From Bradyrhizobium liaoningense (GTDB lineage Bacteria; Pseudomonadota; Alphaproteobacteria; Rhizobiales; Xanthobacteraceae): a stretch of 64,000 nt of DNA. The notes under the pieces were generated by a model, which was not told the DNA's origin, made no database searches, and saw only the letters and a list, made by a program, of their open reading frames with translations. A program made the position numbers and the translations under genes. The stretch is taken from assembly GCF_018130785.1 (NCBI RefSeq), contig NZ_JAFCJT010000017.1, positions 62,001 to 126,000 of the forward strand, read 5' to 3'. Shown here in pieces: positions 33,282-42,381 of the stretch (positions are counted from its first letter, which is position 1; every line of letters begins with the position of its first letter).

Positions 33282-34568
33282 ATGATTTCACATTCTGGAC
33301 TGCGCTCGTTCGTCTGCGGCACGCTGGTATCGCTCGGGGCGATCACGCTCGCGCGGGCGGAGGGCACCTACGAGATCCCGGCCGGCGCGCATTTCAATCA
33401 GGACAAGCTCGCCAAGGTCGGCGAGTTCTTCAAGAACGAGGTCGCGACCGGCAAGATCGCCGGCGCAACCGTGCTGATCCAGCAGCACGGCAAGCCGGTC
33501 TACCACGAAGCCTTCGGCGTGCAGGACGTGGTGAGCAAGGCGCCGATCACGGATAAGACCATTTTCCGCCTGTTCTCGATGAGCAAGGCGATCACCTCCG
33601 TCGTCGCGGTGCAGTTGATCGAGGACGGCACGATCAAGCTCGACGATCCCGTCTCGAAATACATTCCGTCCTTTGCCAATCTGAAGGTCGGCGTCGAGAA
33701 GAAGGCCGACGACGGCACCAAGTCGCTCGAACTGGTGCCGTTGAACCGGCCGATGACGGTGCACGATTTGATGACGCACACCTCTGGCGTCACCTACGGC
33801 TTCTATGGCGACAGCCTGGTTCGCAAAGCCTATCGCGATGCCAATATCTATGCCGGCGATTTCGACCTCGCCGAGTTCGCCGAGCGCATCGCAAAGCTGC
33901 CGCTGCACAACCAGCCGGGCGCGCTGTGGCAATACGGCCATTCCACCGACATTCTGGCGCGCGTGATGGAAGTTGCGGCCGGCAAGCCGCTGCTCGACAT
34001 CGAACGGGAGAAGCTGCTGGGGCCGCTCGGCATGGTCGACACCGGCTTCTTCGTCACTGCCCCCGAGAAGCAGAAGCTGCTGGCGCAGCCGGTGCCGAAC
34101 GACAGCGATTTCCGGGTTGGCCGGATCAACGATCCGACCGTCGTCAAGAAGATCCAATTCGCCAGCGGCGGCATGGTTACGACCATGGCCGACTATGCGC
34201 GCTTTGCGCAGATGCTACTCAACGGCGGCAGTCTCGATGGCAAGACGATACTGAAGCCCGAGACGTTCAAGCTGATGGTGACCGATCAGGTCGGCCCGAA
34301 CTCCGGCGTCGGTCGCGATTATTTCTACTTCCCCGGCGACGGTTTTGGCTTCGGCCTCGGCCTTGCGGTCCGCACCGATCCCGGCAACGCCAAGCCGCCG
34401 CCGCCCGGCGATCTCGGTGAATTGAAGTGGGACGGCGCCTCCGGCTGCTATTTCGTGATCGACCCCAAGCAGGACATGTTCTTCGTCCTGCTGGAGCAGA
34501 CCCCGACCGAGCGCCAGCGCGTGCAGCGGACATTGAAGCAGTTGGTCTATGAAGCCATGGAGAAGTGA
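33282..34568 (+). CDS. Exported beta-lactamase-family serine hydrolase (first of a tandem pair)
   Basis: 428 residues with a signal peptide ending near LARAEG. It is a class-C beta-lactamase/esterase fold. The SxxK catalytic serine-lysine lies in FRLFSMSKAITSVVAVQL and the tyrosine in LWQYGHSTDILARV; HTSGVTYGFYG and FASGGMVTTMADYARFAQMLLNGG are further family blocks. Substrate unknown; esterase or peptidase activity is more likely than antibiotic resistance. GGGGAGGGG precedes the ATG at 33282. Its stop is one base before the start of a clearly related second copy. Confidence 0.92.
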   Translation: MISHSGLRSFVCGTLVSLGAITLARAEGTYEIPAGAHFNQDKLAKVGEFFKNEVATGKIAGATVLIQQHGKPVYHEAFGVQDVVSKAPITDKTIFRLFSMSKAITSVVAVQLIEDGTIKLDDPVSKYIPSFANLKVGVEKKADDGTKSLELVPLNRPMTVHDLMTHTSGVTYGFYGDSLVRKAYRDANIYAGDFDLAEFAERIAKLPLHNQPGALWQYGHSTDILARVMEVAAGKPLLDIEREKLLGPLGMVDTGFFVTAPEKQKLLAQPVPNDSDFRVGRINDPTVVKKIQFASGGMVTTMADYARFAQMLLNGGSLDGKTILKPETFKLMVTDQVGPNSGVGRDYFYFPGDGFGFGLGLAVRTDPGNAKPPPPGDLGELKWDGASGCYFVIDPKQDMFFVLLEQTPTERQRVQRTLKQLVYEAMEK

Positions 34569-34569
34569 C

Positions 34570-35835
34570 ATGCGCGGGCGTCGCGCGCTGATCGCGGCGC
34601 TCGTTCTTCTGTTCGGCGCAGTCGGTGCGAGAGCGGGCTCCGAGCGGCGCGCGGCGCACAACTTCTCTCCCGAAGGCCTGGCAAAGGTCTCCGACTTCAT
34701 CCGGAACGAGGTCGCGACGGGCAAGTTTCCGGGCGCGATCCTGCTGCTCCAGCAGCACGGCAAGCCGGTCTATTACGAGAATTTCGGCGTCCGCGATGTC
34801 GCAACCGAGATATCGATGAGCGCGGACACGATCTTCCGGCTCTATTCGATGTCGAAGCCGATCACGTCCGTCATGGCGATGATGCTGGTCGAGGAGGGCA
34901 AGCTCGCGCTCGACGATCCCGTTGCAAAGTACATTCCGGCGTTTGCCGAGATGAAGGTCGGTGTCGAGACGAAGGCCGAGGACGGCAAGGTTGCGCTGGT
35001 GCTGGAGCCGCTCAGTCGCGCCGTGACGATCAAGGATTTGATGCGCCACACTGCCGGACTGCCCTACGGTTACTATGGCGGGGGCTTGGTGAACAAGCTC
35101 TATGCCGACGCCGGTCTGTTCGACAACAAGGCTTTGACCAACGCCGAACTCGTCGCGAAGATCACCACGCTTCCGCTCGCCGAACAGCCCGGCACGAACT
35201 GGGACTATGGCCACTCCACGGACGTGCTCGGCCGCATCGTCGAGGTCATATCGGGGAAATCGCTGTTCGCGTTCGAGAAGGAGCGGCTGCTCGATCCGCT
35301 CGGGATGACGGACACCGCATACTATGTCGCCGATCCTGCCAAGTGGCCGCGCATCGCCGAGCCGATGCCGCAGGATCGCGCGATTAGCCCGATGACGCAG
35401 GTCCGCGATCCCAGGAAACCGCTGAGGTGGGAGTCGGGCGGCGGCGGCCTTGTCGGTACGGTCGGTGACTACGCCCGCTTCGCGCAGATGCTGCTCAATG
35501 GCGGCACCTATGACGGCCGGCGCTATCTCAAGCCCGAGACCATCGCCCTGATGGCGTCGGATCATATCGGTCCCGAGACGAAGATCGCGCGCGATCAGAA
35601 CTACTATCCGGGCGGAAGCTCCGGCTTCGGCCTCGGCTTCGCCGTGCGCACCTCGGTGCCATCAGGCACATCGTGGCCGCTTGGCGAATATCGCTGGGAC
35701 GGCGTCGGTGGCACCTTCTTCTTCATCGATCCCGAAGACGATCTGTTCGGGATCTTCATGGTGCAGACCCCGACGCAGCGCGGCCGGATTCAATTGTCGC
35801 TGAAGACGCTGATCTATCAGGCGATGGGGCGGTAG
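34570..35835 (+). CDS. Exported beta-lactamase-family serine hydrolase (second of a tandem pair)
   Basis: 421 residues. The signal peptide MRGRRALIAALVLLFGAVGARAG is followed by FSPEGLAKVSDFIRNEVATGKFPGAILLLQQHGKPVYYENFGV, nearly the same layout as the gene before it. The active site is FRLYSMSKPITSVMAM with NWDYGHSTDVLGRI. Almost every motif is shared with its neighbour, so the pair comes from a local duplication. The start is the ATG one base after the previous stop; a longer frame starts inside the upstream gene and is not favoured. Confidence 0.92.
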   Translation: MRGRRALIAALVLLFGAVGARAGSERRAAHNFSPEGLAKVSDFIRNEVATGKFPGAILLLQQHGKPVYYENFGVRDVATEISMSADTIFRLYSMSKPITSVMAMMLVEEGKLALDDPVAKYIPAFAEMKVGVETKAEDGKVALVLEPLSRAVTIKDLMRHTAGLPYGYYGGGLVNKLYADAGLFDNKALTNAELVAKITTLPLAEQPGTNWDYGHSTDVLGRIVEVISGKSLFAFEKERLLDPLGMTDTAYYVADPAKWPRIAEPMPQDRAISPMTQVRDPRKPLRWESGGGGLVGTVGDYARFAQMLLNGGTYDGRRYLKPETIALMASDHIGPETKIARDQNYYPGGSSGFGLGFAVRTSVPSGTSWPLGEYRWDGVGGTFFFIDPEDDLFGIFMVQTPTQRGRIQLSLKTLIYQAMGR

Positions 35836-35843
35836 ATTCTCTT

Positions 35844-35896
35844 TTGACGCGTTTTCCTTGCGCGAACCGGTATCCACTTCGCTTGAAAACGTTCTG
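35844..35896. repeat. Dispersed rhizobial intergenic repeat
   Basis: GACGCGTTTTCC, then CGCGAACCGGTATCCACTTC, then GCTTGAAAACGTTCTG. The CGTTTTC and GAAAACG ends pair. This matches a widely dispersed Rhizobiales repeat and fills the gap between convergent genes. Confidence 0.6.
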
Positions 35897-35897
35897 A

Positions 35898-36965
35898 TTA
35901 CGCCCCGCGCACGATCTCGCGGACGTACCCGATCGTTTCCTCGACCTGGGCCGCATTGACGTCGAGATGGGTGCAGGCGCGGATACGGCCGTCCATCATC
36001 GCAAGCGTCACGCCGCGCTGACGGAGTGCTGCGACCATCTTGTCGCCGGCGATGCCGGCGCCGTCGGGCTTGAAGAACACGAGATTGGTCTCGGGCTCCT
36101 GCACCTCGACGCCCGCGATTTGCGACAGCCCGCGGGCCAGCGCGCGCGCATTGGCGTGGTCGTCGGCAAGGCGATCGACGTGATGGTCGAGCGCGTAGAT
36201 GCAGGCGGCCGCACAGACGCCGGCCTGCCGCATCGAGCCGCCGAGGCGCTGCTTCCACTGCCAGACCGCGTCGATGAAGGCGCGGGTGCCCGCGAGCACG
36301 CCGCCGATCGGCGCGCCAAGGCCCTTGGAGAAATCGATCCAGGCCGAATCCCAGCCCGCGGTCATGTCGCGCGGCGAGATGCCGCTCGCCACTGTGGCGT
36401 TGAGCAGGCGCGCGCCGTCCATGTGCGTGATGAGCCCGTGCTGCTTGGCGATCGCGACGATCTCGTCGAGCGCGGTCTTCTTCCAGATCGTGCCGCCGCC
36501 GATATTGGCGGTCTGCTCGACGCTCACGACCGTCTGCGGGGGCTGGTAGCGGGTGCGCGGGTGCAGGGCCTTTCGGAGCGTCTCCGGCGTGAACTGCCCG
36601 TCGGCGCCTTTGAGCTGCGTCACCTGGAAGCCGCCGATCGCGGCATGCGCGCCGCCTTCCCGGGCGATGATGTGGGCGGTCTCATGCGCCAGAATCTCAT
36701 CGCCGGGGCGGCAATGCACCAGCGTCGCGGTGACGTTGCACATCGTGCCTGATGGCATGTAGACCGCGGCTTCCTTGCCGAGCAGCGCGGCGACGCGCTC
36801 GCACAGCGCATTCACGGTCGGATCGTCGCCGACCTGCTCGTCGCCGACCTCCGCCCGCGCCATCGCCTCGCGCATCGCAGCCGTCGGCTTGGTCTGCGTG
36901 TCCGAGAGCAGATTGATGCGCACCGGCGGCGCCTTGGGATCGATCGGGGGAGGGGTGTAGAGCAT
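35898..36965 (-). CDS. Threonine aldolase-family PLP enzyme
   Basis: 355 residues, fold-type I PLP enzyme of the low-specificity threonine aldolase/beta-eliminating lyase group. INLLSDTQTKPTAAMREAMARAEVGDEQVGDDPTV is the family start, LITHMDGARLLNA holds the cofactor aspartate, and the Schiff-base lysine is in WIDFSKGLGAPIGGVLAG. It would cleave threonine or another beta-hydroxy amino acid to glycine and an aldehyde. GGAGG precedes the ATG. Confidence 0.9.
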   Translation of the reverse strand: MLYTPPPIDPKAPPVRINLLSDTQTKPTAAMREAMARAEVGDEQVGDDPTVNALCERVAALLGKEAAVYMPSGTMCNVTATLVHCRPGDEILAHETAHIIAREGGAHAAIGGFQVTQLKGADGQFTPETLRKALHPRTRYQPPQTVVSVEQTANIGGGTIWKKTALDEIVAIAKQHGLITHMDGARLLNATVASGISPRDMTAGWDSAWIDFSKGLGAPIGGVLAGTRAFIDAVWQWKQRLGGSMRQAGVCAAACIYALDHHVDRLADDHANARALARGLSQIAGVEVQEPETNLVFFKPDGAGIAGDKMVAALRQRGVTLAMMDGRIRACTHLDVNAAQVEETIGYVREIVRGA

Positions 36966-37012
36966 GCGACGCCTCCTGAAGGCATGACGGCCACTGAAGT
37001 GTGGCTCTTAAG

Positions 37013-37042
37013 CAAAAAGGCCCCGGCGAACCGGGGCCTTTC
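37013..37042 (-). terminator. Rho-independent terminator of rpsD
   Basis: On the minus strand, AAAGGCCCCGG pairs with CCGGGGCC around a TTCG tetraloop and is followed by TTTTT, just after the rpsD stop. Confidence 0.92.
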
Positions 37043-37054
37043 GATATCCAGATC

Positions 37055-37672
37055 TTAGCGCGAATAGAATTCGACGACCAGATGCGGCTCCATCTGCACC
37101 GGGAACGGCACGTCGGAGAGGCCGGGGATGCGCACGTACTTCGCGGTCATCTTGCCGTGGTCGACTTCGAGATAGTCGGGGGTGTCGCGCTCGGGGAGCT
37201 GGCTGGCTTCGAGAACGTGCGCGAGCTGCTTGGAGGCTTCCTTGACCTCGATCACGTCGCCGACCTTGAGCTGGTAGCTCGAGATGTTGACCTTGCGGCC
37301 GTTCACCTTGATGTGGCCGTGGTTGATGAACTGGCGCGCGGCGAAGATCGTCGAGACGAACTTGGCGCGGTACACGACCGCGTCGAGACGACGCTCGAGC
37401 AGGCCGATCAGGTTCTCGCCGGTGTCACCCTTGAGGCGGCTCGCCTCGACATAGATGCCGTGGAACTGGCGCTCGGAAATGTTGGCGTAGTAGCCCTTCA
37501 GCTTCTGCTTGGCGCGCAGCTGCACGCCGAAATCGGAGAGCTTGCCCTTGCGGCGCTGGCCGTGCTGGCCGGGGCCGTACTCGCGGCGGTTCACGGGGCT
37601 CTTCGGGCGGCCCCAGATGTTCTGGCCCATACGGCGATCGATCTTGTACTTCGCCTCACTGCGCTTAGTCAT
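37055..37672 (-). CDS. rpsD: 30S ribosomal protein S4
   Basis: 205 residues, a primary 16S rRNA-binding protein of the small subunit. MTKRSEAKYKIDRRMGQNIWGRPKSP is the alphaproteobacterial start, and RRLDAVVYRAKFVSTIFAARQFINHGHIKVNG is the S4 RNA-binding domain. The longer frame from 37756 is rejected on family length. It is monocistronic with a strong terminator. Confidence 0.98.
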   Translation of the reverse strand: MTKRSEAKYKIDRRMGQNIWGRPKSPVNRREYGPGQHGQRRKGKLSDFGVQLRAKQKLKGYYANISERQFHGIYVEASRLKGDTGENLIGLLERRLDAVVYRAKFVSTIFAARQFINHGHIKVNGRKVNISSYQLKVGDVIEVKEASKQLAHVLEASQLPERDTPDYLEVDHGKMTAKYVRIPGLSDVPFPVQMEPHLVVEFYSR

Positions 37673-37870
37673 CGCGTCCTCTTCAGGTACATGGTTTGAG
37701 GAAACGCGCCCTCCTGTGTGACGGGAAATCCCGGCACCGACAGGTCCGATCCCCAAAGCATAGGGGGCAGGACCACGGGTCGCGAAACGCTTCGCGGGCC
37801 GAAATCGGCCCGCGAGCAGGCGGCTTTTAGGGGAGTTTGGGGTTCGCTGTCAATGCGAATGGCCCCGGAA

Positions 37871-38638
37871 TCAGGTCCTCACCACCCGGATAGGCTTGGG
37901 GCTAGCCGCCCGCAATTCGGCAGCGATTTCAGTGTTCAGGACCTGTTCCAGCCGGGTCAGGACCCGGGCGATCGGGGCGGCGTCGGTGACGCGGTGATCC
38001 CAGCGGATCACGACATGGATGGTCTGGTCGCCCTGGACCACGCCATAGCTGACGATGAACGGGCCCGGCGTGACGGGGTGGAGCTCGCCGCCGCCATAGG
38101 CGGCCACCGAGCTCACCGCGAAGCTGCCGAACCAGTTGCCTCGCTGCCGGCCGAAATTGAGCCCCACCGCCCAGGATAGCCGCCGCAGCGGCAGCGGCAG
38201 GCGGGTCGCCCGCATGATCTTGCGGAACATCGGCACGTCCTCGATCGGCGCCGTCTTGGCGCGCCGGATCTCGGCGTCGACTGCAGCCAGCGCCATGGCT
38301 TCGGGAGCCGCGATTCGCTGCGGCATCACGCATTCCTCGCCGTCTTGGACCCTGGCGATCGCGACCGACGCCACGCTATTGGGCAGCTCGTAGAGCATCG
38401 GCCAGGGCCATTTGGCGTAGACGGTGCGCAGGACCGGCTCGTCCCTGGCCACGAGGGCAAAGGCCTTGACGAACATCGCTGCCCAGCCGGCGGGCGTCAT
38501 CGCGCCCGCGCGGGCCTCCAGCAGGGGGCGAATATTGAGCGTACGGGAGAGCGAGACGAAGGGTACGTCCATCGAGGCGCGCATGAGGTCGCAAATCAGG
38601 CGGCGCGGCATCGAAATGGTCTTGGCTTTCCCGCGCAT
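37871..38638 (-). CDS. 2-oxoacid dehydrogenase acyltransferase-like protein
   Basis: About 255 residues with the chloramphenicol-acetyltransferase/E2 catalytic fold and no lipoyl or subunit-binding domain. RRLICDLMRASMDVPFVSLSRTLNIRPLLEAR matches the start of the catalytic domain. The late motif VVIRWDHRVTDAAPIARVL corresponds to the active-site DHRxxDG region, with alanine replacing the glycine. A stand-alone acyltransferase of unknown substrate is the best reading. The start at MRGKAKTISMPRR follows GGAG. Confidence 0.7.
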   Translation of the reverse strand: MRGKAKTISMPRRLICDLMRASMDVPFVSLSRTLNIRPLLEARAGAMTPAGWAAMFVKAFALVARDEPVLRTVYAKWPWPMLYELPNSVASVAIARVQDGEECVMPQRIAAPEAMALAAVDAEIRRAKTAPIEDVPMFRKIMRATRLPLPLRRLSWAVGLNFGRQRGNWFGSFAVSSVAAYGGGELHPVTPGPFIVSYGVVQGDQTIHVVIRWDHRVTDAAPIARVLTRLEQVLNTEIAAELRAASPKPIRVVRT

Positions 38639-38741
38639 TGGTCTCCGGTTCCGGGCTGAATGAAAATGCGGCGAGAGGAGTTCCCGCTCGCCGCGTGCTC
38701 TAGCACGAACCAACCCGCCTGGGGTCGGTCGGTTCGCCGCA

Positions 38742-39140
38742 TCAGGGCGCCGGCGTCGCCAGCGGCTTGGTCTTGTCGAAGATGTAAATACCAATGATTT
38801 TCAATGGCTTATCGCCATGTGTCTTGGCGTCATGAACGACGCCGGCCGGGATCACATAGGAATCACCCGCTTTCAGGTGTTTCTCGGGCTGCCCCTCGAT
38901 GAGGAGGTCGACCTCGCCCTCCAGCACATAGCCGGTCTCGACGCCGGGATGGGTATGGCGGCCGGCGGCGCCGCCGGGCGGCACCTCGGCGATAGCGGTC
39001 ACCGTCGTGTAACTGTCCGGGAAATCGATTTTCTGGAGTGGGGTGCGCTTGATGCCGGGCTGCTGGGCGAAGGCCGCACAAGCAAGGCCCGTGAAGGCAA
39101 GAGTGGCGAAGGTCAGAGCGAGCAAAGTCTTTTTAGGCAT
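38742..39140 (-). CDS. Exported cupin-domain protein
   Basis: 132 residues with a signal peptide ending near AAFAQQ. The single cupin domain shows both motifs: GGAAGRHTHPGVETGYVLEGEV (metal-binding H, H, E) and LKAGDSYVIPAGVVHDAKTH (H). Function unknown; small periplasmic cupins often bind a metal and a small ligand. GGAGG precedes the ATG. Confidence 0.9.
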   Translation of the reverse strand: MPKKTLLALTFATLAFTGLACAAFAQQPGIKRTPLQKIDFPDSYTTVTAIAEVPPGGAAGRHTHPGVETGYVLEGEVDLLIEGQPEKHLKAGDSYVIPAGVVHDAKTHGDKPLKIIGIYIFDKTKPLATPAP

Positions 39141-39207
39141 TGTTTCCTCCCTGGAACGGCCGACCCTAACAGCGCCGCCATTCCCGGCAAGGTCGCAATC
39201 CGCTTGT

Positions 39208-39981
39208 TCAGCGCTTGATGCCGTCGAACGCGGCCATGATGCCGCGCTGGAAGAGCGACCAGTCGAAACCCAGCGCGATCGCGCGATAGCCGCGGTCGAT
39301 CAGCTGGTTGGCCTGGTCGGCCGTGCGCGCCACGCCGCCGATCGGCACGCCGCTTTTGAGGATGCCGGCCTCGGCGCGGGCGACCAGCTCCAGCAATTCC
39401 GGATCATCCATCCGGCCGCGCTTGTTGATCGAGGTGGCGAGATCACCGGGGCCGATCACCGCGACGTCGATGCCCGGCGTCGCCATGATCTCGTCGATGC
39501 GGTTGACGGCATCGACATGCTCGATGGTGATCATGCAGATCATCTCGTCGTCGGCCGACGCCATGTAGTCCGGCATCGACTGGCCCCAGCGGAACGGCGC
39601 GTGAAACGGTCCCCAGAGACGATCGCCGCGCGGCGGATAGCGCACGCTGCGCACCGCCTTCTCGGCATCGCCGCGATTGGTGATCATCGGGAAATTGATG
39701 CCGAAGGCGCCGATGTCCATCGGCGCTTTCGCAAGCCACGGCTCGTTCGCCGCGATCCGCACCAGGGGCGTGCACGGCGTGCCTGTCGTGGCGGCGATCA
39801 TCGCATGCGCTTCGGTGAGCCCGATCGGGCCATGCTCGAGATCGACGATGATCCAGTCGAGCGAGCGGGCCATGATCTGCACCATCTGCACGCTCGGGAT
39901 CGTCGCGATCGCGCCGAAGGCGGGGCGGCCCTCGCGCCAGAGCTGGCGCAGACGGTTGAGTGGCGTAGTCGGGACCGACAT
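39208..39981 (-). CDS. HpcH/HpaI-family aldolase
   Basis: 257 residues, TIM-barrel class II aldolase/citrate-lyase family. RLRQLWREGRPAFGAIATIPSVQMVQIMARSLDWIIVDLEHGPI, then PLVRIAANEPWLAKAPMD, then MITIEHVDAVNRIDEI (metal glutamate) and AVIGPGDLATSI. Relatives split 2-keto-3-deoxy or 4-hydroxy-2-oxo acids into pyruvate and an aldehyde. The substrate is not predictable here. Confidence 0.88.
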   Translation of the reverse strand: MSVPTTPLNRLRQLWREGRPAFGAIATIPSVQMVQIMARSLDWIIVDLEHGPIGLTEAHAMIAATTGTPCTPLVRIAANEPWLAKAPMDIGAFGINFPMITNRGDAEKAVRSVRYPPRGDRLWGPFHAPFRWGQSMPDYMASADDEMICMITIEHVDAVNRIDEIMATPGIDVAVIGPGDLATSINKRGRMDDPELLELVARAEAGILKSGVPIGGVARTADQANQLIDRGYRAIALGFDWSLFQRGIMAAFDGIKR

Positions 39982-40050
39982 GGAATTGCCTTGGGATGAC
40001 CTGCGGGGAGACGACGGCGAAGCCTAGCAGCGCGCCGTTGCGGCGCAAAG

Positions 40051-40848
40051 TCAGGCCGGCACACGGCCGCCGAAGAACGGCATCAGCGTGGCGGAAAGGC
40101 CATGCGCGCGGTTCGAGGTGAAGATCATCTCCGCGCCGGATTGCGTGATATCGCCAAGGCGTGTGCCGAGCAGGTCGGAGACGCGGCGGGCGATGGCCGG
40201 CGCCGGATCGATCCAGTCGACCGGCCAGGGTGCCAGCCGCTTCAGCCGGTCGAGCAGCAGCGGATAATGCGTGCAGGCGAGCACCACGATGTCGGTGCGC
40301 GCACCCGTATCCTGGGGATCGCCGACGAAGCAGGGGGTGAGTTCGGCGAGGATGGCATCGTCGCTGATCGGATGGCCGCTGAGGTCAGCTTCAGCCAGCG
40401 AGGCAAGCTCGGGCGAGCCGACCAGCGTCACCTCGCAACCCAGCGCGAAATCGCGGATCAGCGCCTTGGTGTATTCGCGCTTCACCGTGCCCTTGGTGCC
40501 GAGCACCGAGACGCGACGGGTCTTGGACTGCGCGCAGGCCGGCTTGATCGCCGGCACGGTGCCGACGAAGGGCAGGGAATAAGCGGCGCGTAAGTGAGAT
40601 AGGACCAAGGTGGACGCCGTGTTGCAGGCGATGACGGCGAGGTCAGGATCGTGCGTGCGGATCAGTTCGCCCATCAGCGGCACGACGCGGGCGATGATCT
40701 CGTCCTCGCTGTGGTGGCCATAGGGGAAGAAGGCGTCGTCGGCGACGTAGACGTAATGCGCGTCCGGGCGCGCGGCCACGACCTCACGGAGCACCGTGAG
40801 CCCACCAAGGCCGGAATCGAACACCAGGATCGTCGGGGAATAGGTCAC
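40051..40848 (-). CDS. murI: Glutamate racemase
   Basis: 265 residues. It makes D-glutamate for peptidoglycan. The two catalytic cysteines lie in AVIACNTASTLVLSHLR and VVLACTHYPLLLDRL, and VFDSGLGGLTVLREV is the family start. The start codon is GTG. It is divergent from the cytochrome b561 gene across 170 bases. Confidence 0.96.
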   Translation of the reverse strand: MTYSPTILVFDSGLGGLTVLREVVAARPDAHYVYVADDAFFPYGHHSEDEIIARVVPLMGELIRTHDPDLAVIACNTASTLVLSHLRAAYSLPFVGTVPAIKPACAQSKTRRVSVLGTKGTVKREYTKALIRDFALGCEVTLVGSPELASLAEADLSGHPISDDAILAELTPCFVGDPQDTGARTDIVVLACTHYPLLLDRLKRLAPWPVDWIDPAPAIARRVSDLLGTRLGDITQSGAEMIFTSNRAHGLSATLMPFFGGRVPA

Positions 40849-41018
40849 GTCGCTACCTTAAGGGCACCATGGTTACCATTCGGTATTTGGGGCGGTTTTG
40901 CGGCGGGGCCGTTTGGGGCCAATTTGGAACGATTCAATTTCACGGTTGCCGCATGTTCCCGCTATCAGCAGCAGCGCTGCGGACGGGGGACTTATCCGCA
41001 AAATTCCGGAGAGCCGAC

Positions 41019-41570
41019 ATGATCAGAAATACCGCTGCCGGCTGGGGCCGCGTTTCCCGGTGGCTGCACTGGGGCCTGGCGCTGGCCATCATCGGCATGA
41101 TCGGCTTCGGCTGGTGGATGAACCACATCCCGGCGCGTCCCGACCGCTTCTTCTACCGCTCGATCCATGCCGATATCGGCTATGTGATCCTGCTGCTGAC
41201 CGTGCTGCGCCTGGTCTGGCGAGCCGTCAACCCGACGCCGGCGATGCCGCCTGAGACCTCCCGCTGGCAGAGGATCGCGGCCCATGTCAGCCACGGCGCG
41301 CTCTATCTCGTGGTCATCCTGGTCGCGTTGCTGGGCTGGGCGCATTCCGGCGCGCGTACGCCGGACTATTCCGACTTCTTCGGCCTGTTTCACGTGCCGC
41401 AATTCACCTCTCCGGACCGTGCGGCGGCGGGCGCCTATGAGGACCGCCACATCCTCTTTGCCTATGTGCTGCTCGCACTGATCGCGATCCACGTGATCGC
41501 CGCCCTCTGGCACCATTTCATCCGCCGCGACCGCGTCGTGGCGCGGATGGTGGCGGACGAGGCGGGGTAG
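41019..41570 (+). CDS. Cytochrome b561
   Basis: 183 residues with four membrane helices. SRWLHWGLALAIIGMIGFGWWM, HADIGYVILLLTVLRLVWRAVNPTP, HVSHGALYLVVILVALLGWAHSG and HILFAYVLLALIAIHVIAALWHHFIRRD each carry the heme-ligand histidines of the bacterial CybB family. It probably moves electrons from quinol to a periplasmic acceptor. CCGGAGAG precedes the ATG at 41019; the upstream in-frame extension is not favoured. Confidence 0.95.
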   Translation: MIRNTAAGWGRVSRWLHWGLALAIIGMIGFGWWMNHIPARPDRFFYRSIHADIGYVILLLTVLRLVWRAVNPTPAMPPETSRWQRIAAHVSHGALYLVVILVALLGWAHSGARTPDYSDFFGLFHVPQFTSPDRAAAGAYEDRHILFAYVLLALIAIHVIAALWHHFIRRDRVVARMVADEAG

Positions 41571-41589
41571 GGGAGACGCTCTCTCCCAT

Positions 41590-41669
41590 CGTCATTGCGA
41601 GCACAGCGAAGCAATCCAGACTGCCACCGCGGAAAGACTCTGGATTGCTTCGCTGTGCTCGCAATGACG
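41590..41669. repeat. Perfect 31-bp inverted repeat
   Basis: The arms 41590-41620 and 41639-41669 are exact reverse complements (start CGTCATTGCGAGCACAGCG, end GCAATCCAGA), with an 18-base loop. The sequence type GTCATTGCGAGC...AGCAATCC is a dispersed bacterial intergenic repeat. It lies between two genes read in the same direction and could act as a terminator or RNA stabiliser. Confidence 0.85.
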
Positions 41670-41720
41670 GGTTAGGATGCGGCGTCACGACTGATCCAAC
41701 TCACGGTCGCAGGAAGTGCC

Positions 41721-42362
41721 ATGCTCACAGTCCATCATCTCGGCAAGTCGCAGTCCGAACGCATCGTCTGGCTCTGCGAGGAGCTCGAAATTCCCTACGA
41801 GCTGAAGCGCTACACACGCGATTCCGTGACCATGCTGGCGCCGCCCGATTACAAGGCGCTGCATCCGATCGGGGCCGCGCCCGTCATCACCGACGGCGAT
41901 CTCGTGCTCGCAGAATCCGGTGCCATCGTCGATTACATCATGGCCAAATACGGCAAGGGACGTCTCGTGCTCCGCCCCGATGATGCTGACTTCGCGCAGT
42001 TCCTGTACTGGTTTCACTTCGCCAACGGCACGCTGCAGGCCGGCATGGGCCGGCTGATGATCCTGAACCGGCTCAAGCTCGCCGACGACAATCCGATGCT
42101 GGCCGCGACAAGGGGGCGTATCGACCGCGCCTTCGACCTGGTCGATGCGCGCGTCGGCGACGCCGAATACCTGGCGGGCAATACCTTCACCACCGCCGAC
42201 ATCATGATCGGCTTCTCGCTCACCACGATGCGCTACTTCCAGCCCTATGATCTCCAGCGCTGTCCGAACGTGATCAAGTATCTCGGCCGGATCGGTGCAC
42301 GGGCAGCCTACCGGCGTGCGATGGAGAAGGGCGATCCGGGAATGGCGCTGCTGCTGAGCTGA
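41721..42362 (+). CDS. Glutathione S-transferase
   Basis: 213 residues. The thioredoxin-like N-terminal domain reads MLTVHHLGKSQSERIVWLCEELEIPYELKRY, with the glutathione-contacting GAAPVITDGDLVLAESGAIVDYIMAKY. The helical C-terminal domain includes LAGNTFTTADIMIGFSLTTMRYF. The catalytic residue is probably S10 or S12 of the first helix. AGGAAG precedes the ATG. The substrate is unknown. Confidence 0.93.
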   Translation: MLTVHHLGKSQSERIVWLCEELEIPYELKRYTRDSVTMLAPPDYKALHPIGAAPVITDGDLVLAESGAIVDYIMAKYGKGRLVLRPDDADFAQFLYWFHFANGTLQAGMGRLMILNRLKLADDNPMLAATRGRIDRAFDLVDARVGDAEYLAGNTFTTADIMIGFSLTTMRYFQPYDLQRCPNVIKYLGRIGARAAYRRAMEKGDPGMALLLS

Positions 42363-42381
42363 GCCGCGGAGCGGGTCATGA

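Noticed and set aside
33282..35835. Beta-lactamase resistance genes
   Set aside because: The sequences are the broad esterase/peptidase class, YGHST replaces YxN, and there is no AmpR-like regulator.
41590..41669. End of an insertion sequence
   Set aside because: There is no transposase frame and no target duplication; the arms enclose only 18 bases, as in dispersed palindromic repeats.
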